Source: Enoplolaimus lenunculus
Taxonomy: Eukaryota > Nematoda > Enoplea > Enoplida > Thoracostomopsidae
Assembly: GCA_030248215.1 (NCBI GenBank)
Contig: JASANG010001215.1
Span: 148,465-212,464, forward strand
Length of the DNA stretch: 64,000 nucleotides
Direction of reading: 5' to 3'
Shown here: positions 58,717-64,000 of the stretch, piece by piece
How the letters are laid out: the number at the start of each line of letters is the position of its first letter
Numbering within the stretch: the first letter of the stretch is position 1
The notes under the pieces: generated by a model
The model's database searches: none
What the model was told of the DNA's origin: nothing
The model's input: the letters and a program-made list of their open reading frames with translations, nothing else
Program-made: the position numbers and the translations under genes

Positions 58717-61700
58717 ATGTTCGTACTGTGGCAGTTGTATGATATTGTACAGGCCACAGTTTTGGAAGTAAGTAGATTTGGAGTGTGTAGCGTATGTAAG
58801 TACTTTATACCTGTGCTTTGGTGAGGGGGTTAAATACGTTTAATTTTGTGTTAATTGTGCTGTTAAATCTATTGTGAAATTTTTAATTCAAATTAATGTC
58901 ATATTATATGCCAAGGTACAACCGGAAAAGTTAATAGTATATGTGTAATCAAGTTAAGCTTATAGTACTGCATAGTTTTTATAATTTGATTTTGAGGTTA
59001 AGCAGGTCTTGTATGTGCGTACTGTGTTTCTTGAACTAACTGCGAGTGTAAGGTTTATTATAAGTCGTGTTTATTTGCAGGCTCCCTTGTACCATCTGGT
59101 GCTGGAGGTTTTTCTTGCAGTTTGGATCGTGTGGTTACTGTTTCACAAGAGCTATGCCTTAAACGAAGTCCATAAGTTAACCGAAAAGGTATGTATGCTA
59201 TTACTATTAATTATTGATAATTGTTGAACCGATACTTTACTACCGAATATACTCCGATACTAAAGTTATTAACGTGTTACAGAACACTCAGTATTGAGCG
59301 TGAGCGTGACTATGTTATACTTTTGTGCTATAAAATTAAACCTGTGTTGGAATCAGTACAATAAGCGCCTGGATTCTACCATACCCTATGTAGTATTAAA
59401 CTTTTTTCAATTTTAAAAGGATTTCCTTGCATAAATTTTATCGTAGAAATATCGAACTTTATAATGATGCATAGTTCATACGAGTTTGTTTTTACTTATA
59501 TATTTTATACTTGTTGTAGGAGAAAGAAGAGCTAATTCGCGAATGGGTACCTGAACCGCTTGTGCCATCGATTGAAACAGATAACCTTCTAAATCAACAT
59601 TTCATTGAAGGGTTGGTATATTGTACAGTAGTTTGTAGTTCCTGTATTATCGTACGTTTTGAATCTCTATTTTACCTCGGTTAACACATGTAAAATCCTT
59701 TGAGCCGTTGTAAGTCAGAAAATCTTATTTACGATTTGGTTTGCGGTTACGTTTGGCGCAGAACGGCTGTGGTAGACGCCCGCTAAGGAAGCATTAAAAT
59801 AATCAAACAATATAGCGCCGTACTTAGAATTTAACGCGCGTAATATTAATGATATCTATCTTTAGCATGTTAGTGAATATATCCTTTGTGTTTTGATACA
59901 CATGTTCGTTGATTGTATATAGTTTAAAATTTAAATTTAGGAAATTTGGCAAATATATCTCAATCGACAATCAGTCATGCCTGAATCTTGCAACATTAAA
60001 TTTTTTGGGATTAGTTGGAGATGAAAGAATTGAGGTTAGTGGTTTGGTTAGTGTGTTTGTAATGAATCGTCGCCAATTTCATATTCGTTGTTGCGTTTAC
60101 CTCTGTTGAATTTCTTGAGGAACGGCTTGTTTGCTTCAAACCCTTTGTAAGCAGAGTTTCTTTTCGTTGTGAAATACATATGTACGTTACGTGGGTCAAA
60201 GTAGCACTGTAAAAAGTATATATATCTGTTTATTTTTGGATAAAATTTTAAAGGGTCTGTTTAGTGTGGTTAGTGTTATTTTTGTTGGCTGCTGAATTTA
60301 ACTGCTGATACACATTGTATGGCCAAATTGTATTATGTTTTTAGAACGCTGCTGTTGAAGCTGTGAATAAGTACGGTGTTGGTTCTTGTGGACCTCGAGG
60401 ATTTTATGGAACGGTGGGTAGGTATATCAAGGTGTATTTGCTGTGATGTGTTCTGACTTCAATCCAAGTTTAGTGCTTGTGTCACTGTCGTAATCTTTGC
60501 TTATCATGCAGTTGTTTTTATGTGGCTGAAGCCCCAGAATAAGTTGGGCGGCCAAAATTAGCTTCATTCGATCGTCGACATTAGTTAAACCCTGAGTGCT
60601 GTTTGGCAAGGCCTTTTTAACAAATACAAATGAAATTTTGGTTTGTATTTTATACGCTCTCAATACTGCCATAAATTTTAATTCAGTTACTTATGTCATG
60701 TAATATTCAATCTTTTAAAAAGATTCTCGATAGTACTGTAATATGTTTTGTTGCAGACGTTCATTTGGACCTCGAAGAAGAACTTGCGTCATTCATGAAG
60801 TGTGAAGAAGCTGTGCTTTATTCGTACGGGTTCGCCACAATTGCCAGTGCCATACCTGCGTATGCTAAACGAGGAGATATTATCTTTTGGTTAGTATTAA
60901 CTAAGCGAGCATTGTGGGAATGTTGTTAGACCTGCACATGTAGATAGCAGTGAAAGACGAGTAAACATAAATTAACACAGTTTGCTAGTAGAACTTGATT
61001 GATTTTTTGTTGACTTACCTTGTTTATTGTTTAAACCCTTCATTAAAGTTATACGCATCTGTTAGTTTAGATGAAGTGTGTGTTTAGATGAAGTGCTGCA
61101 GTGTGTTGGCAATTGAAACATTTTTGGTCTCAGTAGCCGACACACTAAAGCCAAAGAGATTCAGTGTGGTAGATACTGAAGGTAAAAATGCTTCAGTAAA
61201 CAATGCACTAAAGCTTGTTCGCTTCAGCATGTTGGCTGATGCAGTAGCTTTTTAGTTTCGGAAGTTGTCAACCACTTTCAAAAAGTTCTCTAGTGTGCGT
61301 GTGATAATGCGGAAATATTAAGTACAGTTGATATATGTTTTAGCGACAAGGCTGTGAACTTTGCAATTCAAAAAGGCATTCAAGCGTCAAGAAGTAGAGT
61401 GGAATTTTTTGAGCACAACGATTATAATGATCTCGAACGGTTGTTGAAAATTCAAGCACAAGAGACAAACAGGTTGGCTTAAACCAAAACCATTAGTTCG
61501 CAGTGTTTCTAACCTCAATATGAAGTGATGGACCCGAATTAGTTTTGTTGTTACCACTTTCGTCATACCCATATGATATTGCTTACCGTATGGGCAAGCA
61601 TGCTCGCTGGCTTTCTTCTTTCCGAAATATTTTGCATATAGCTGAATTCTTAGTGTGAAATATTATGTAGGAGCCGCCACTGCGAATGGAATAAGAATAA

Positions 61701-64000
61701 CGCAATTTTGTGTGTGGTGTTGCAGTGCAGAACGTCTACGTAGTACTCATTTTTGCCATGAATGTTAATGTTTTGACCAAGTTGCAGCATATCACAAAGG
61801 TATTTCGACGACTTTAATCATGTGTTGCTTTTATTTTCAAATTCTTACACAGTATATTCGGGCTACACTCCAACAACATGTAGTGTCAACTGTAACAAAA
61901 CTTAAATTCGAACAGGTTTCATATTAGTCACTACTAGTTACAAACTGTAACGCAATCTTATGTATTTTCAAAGTTGGTGCAGTTATCGGCGTTGGGTAAA
62001 ATTCAGGGCTCCATCAGAATACCTGTATCGGCCCTGAATTTTGTGAAAATTCCACTTCTTGTTGCCCCTCTTTTAATATTTGTAGACGCGCGACCAGGAA
62101 TTTTACACGCTTGTTTGCAAATTATTAAGCATTGACGTGTATATATTTATAATGTCTGAGAAAATTATACTATGAGACACCTTCATTTTGCAACTTTTGT
62201 TTGGTCTGCAAATTCGTTATAATATTTTCAATTTTACCCGATGCATGTTTTTAAAGAACTTGGAAAACTTAGTAATGAAAACGCGAATTGGTGATCAAAC
62301 ACCATATTAATTTTGTGTTCAATCAATTAGTAGTGTTTCGTTGATGCAGTATTGAAATTCTTGTGCCGATTTCTGTTTCTGTTCCAGCGAAGACTGCAAG
62401 TTGTTTTTTCAGAATCCAAAAAAGGCCAGTGTAACAAGACGTTTCCTTGTCATTGAAGGCATTTACTTAAATACGGGAAAGATTTACCTACCAAAACTGG
62501 TGAGTGTTCGAGTATAATTTTATTCAAATTTATGAAAAATCATAAATAAAAACGTACAGTTTTTACCGGAAATAAGATTAATTGTGCTAAATGACGCAAA
62601 TATTTCGCGAAAAATAATTAATATGGAAAAGCAAATTGGAACACATATCATTAACGTAAATACCATATTAACTTCAAATCTCATGCGGTAGTTTTCTGAG
62701 ACTGTTATTATAGTGTGCATTTTTTGTATACGGCCAATGTTTTTGTTGTATTTGTCCAAAATGTTTATCGAATTGAATTGTCAATTTATTTGTTCTACAC
62801 GATTTCGAATGTTTACTGCATTATGCTTGTTGCAGCTTGAGCTCAAGTGGAAGTACAAAGTGCGTATTTTTATTGATGAAAGCCTATCGTTTGCTGTGCT
62901 TGGAGCAAGCGGCCGCGGCATTACAGAACATTATAATATTGACGTATGTTTGTTAACATGTTGGTTTCTGACCATTATAATTAGGTATTATCTTGTCTTG
63001 TGCCCGTATTCTCAAATATGTGTAGCACCTATCACTAGTTGGTGATAAAAATATGTAACCTTGAAATCACTGAATGGTGTGCTTAGACGATTTGGGCTTT
63101 GGAGTCAGTTGAGTATGTTGTGTTGCAGATGTTCGAGGAATAGAAAGTTTAGGCAAACGAGAACTGCAATATAAACATAATTTCCGTATTAGTATTTCGC
63201 GACATTCCGAATTTAATAAGTAATTTTCAAACATTGTTTTCACTTTGACTTTTAATCAGTTCATTTTTTGTGTTCGGTTGTGTCAGTGATTAGGATGTAA
63301 TTTGCTATAATAATGTTAATATTTGATTTAGCTATTACGGAATATTATTTTTGTTTATATGTTTTTTCAGGTTGAAGACATTGATATGATTTGTGTGTCG
63401 CTAGAGAATGCAGCAGCGTTCGGCGGTGGCTTTTGTTGTGGTCGGTCGTACGTTGTTGATCATCAAGTACATATGGGTCATTTTATTATATTCTGTAATT
63501 TGTAGTAGCAAGATTTGTTTTTAGAGATTGTACAGCGGCTCAGGACGCCTTGAGGAAGATCGAAGACTAAAATAGGTTATGCTGCTGGAAATTTATTATT
63601 TTGTGCTGTTGTTCTTCGAGAGTGTATTCTTATTTGACGCGATGCATATAACTTTAAGGGTATGTTAGAGGATACTCAATGCTGTTTGCAACGTTGTACG
63701 GTAAGCTGCTGTGGTTTCTCGTAGTCATTGCATCAATTTACTAGATTAGCTGTAACTATTTAATTGTTGTCTCAATGCACATGAGATTAGAATATTATTG
63801 GGAAACACACTTAGACAGGGAACAATTTAAGCACAATGCCCAAATAGAAAAGGTAGAAAGAGTTTGTAAACTAAATTATTAGGCTTATTAATTAGTTTTC
63901 GAAGGTACGTAGAGTGTAATACAGGTTGGTTTGTAATGCTACAATGGGATTGTTTGTAGATCTTACTGAAAATAGCATTAGCTTTATTGTGAATATCTAG
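58717..64000 (+). CDS. SPTLC1: Serine palmitoyltransferase subunit 1, right-arm copy, exons 1-10, runs off the window
   Basis: Exons: 58717-58767, 59081-59188, 59520-59611, 59941-60034, 60345-60417, 60757-60889, 61344-61472, 62388-62499, 62836-62943 and 63371-63466. The frame is open throughout, ending GRSYVVDHQ, where exon 11 ([11 protein letters not shown] on the left) should follow beyond 64000. Exon 7 has no extra base (KIQAQETN). Exon 8 is 3 bp shorter than on the left: GKIYLPKL instead of GKICQLPKL, in the stretch matching human GTICPLPEL, so the left version is the more conserved. Function and family as for the left copy. Confidence 0.95.

Larger units (their letters stand above)
50915..64000 (-). 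repeat. Right arm of the giant inverted repeat
   Basis: Reverse complement of 36189-49225, still matching at the last base of the window, so its outer end is not seen. The inner kilobase (50960-51800) differs from the left arm by many one-base insertions; farther out there are only occasional substitutions and small indels. Confidence 0.97.

Overview
The window is nuclear DNA of an invertebrate animal. It is AT-rich, its genes are split by GT-AG introns of a few hundred bases to about 3 kb, and it carries metazoan gene families (bestrophin, tetraspanin, MARVEL protein, SPTLC1, an A20/AN1 zinc-finger gene) among many small palindromic DNA transposons. A tunicate or another marine invertebrate would fit, but the species cannot be fixed from the sequence. 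Exons were joined by splice phase and by family alignment from memory, without a search.

Left half (1-36 kb). A bestrophin chloride channel gene (+, 489-5845) enters from the left; its 5' exons lie outside. Its last 251 bp, stop codon included, are repeated in tandem directly downstream. From 6.1 to 16.7 kb there is no gene I can support, only MITEs, foldbacks, minisatellites and small tandem duplications. A complete seven-exon tetraspanin lies on the minus strand (20766-16736). After another repeat-rich gap comes a complete four-exon MARVEL-domain (plasmolipin/MAL-like) gene on the plus strand (25025-30278), with introns full of nested MITEs. At least six copies of one MITE family keep 8-bp target duplications, and another family shows TA duplications.

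Right half (36-64 kb). From 36189 to the window end the sequence is one giant inverted repeat: left-arm base x matches right-arm base about 100189 minus x. The centre (about 49.2-50.9 kb) is a cluster of foldback repeats. Each arm holds, outside to inside, SPTLC1 (serine palmitoyltransferase subunit 1, pointing outward), an array of tRNA-like SINE units with hairpin spacers, a local tandem duplication into which a LINE has inserted, and the first exon(s) of a ZFAND5/6-like A20 zinc-finger gene pointing into the centre. The left SPTLC1 is traceable through all 14 exons (32872-41471) but has one extra base in exon 7. The right one shows exons 1-10 before the window ends, with a 3-bp deletion in exon 8. 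The zinc-finger gene never reaches an AN1 exon on either arm.

The arms agree almost perfectly outside but differ by many one-base indels within about 1 kb of the centre. Either this is a real young palindrome nucleated at a foldback cluster, or it is an assembly or read artefact joining two copies head to head at that cluster. The interrupted zinc-finger gene and the indel pattern favour an artefact or a very recent rearrangement.
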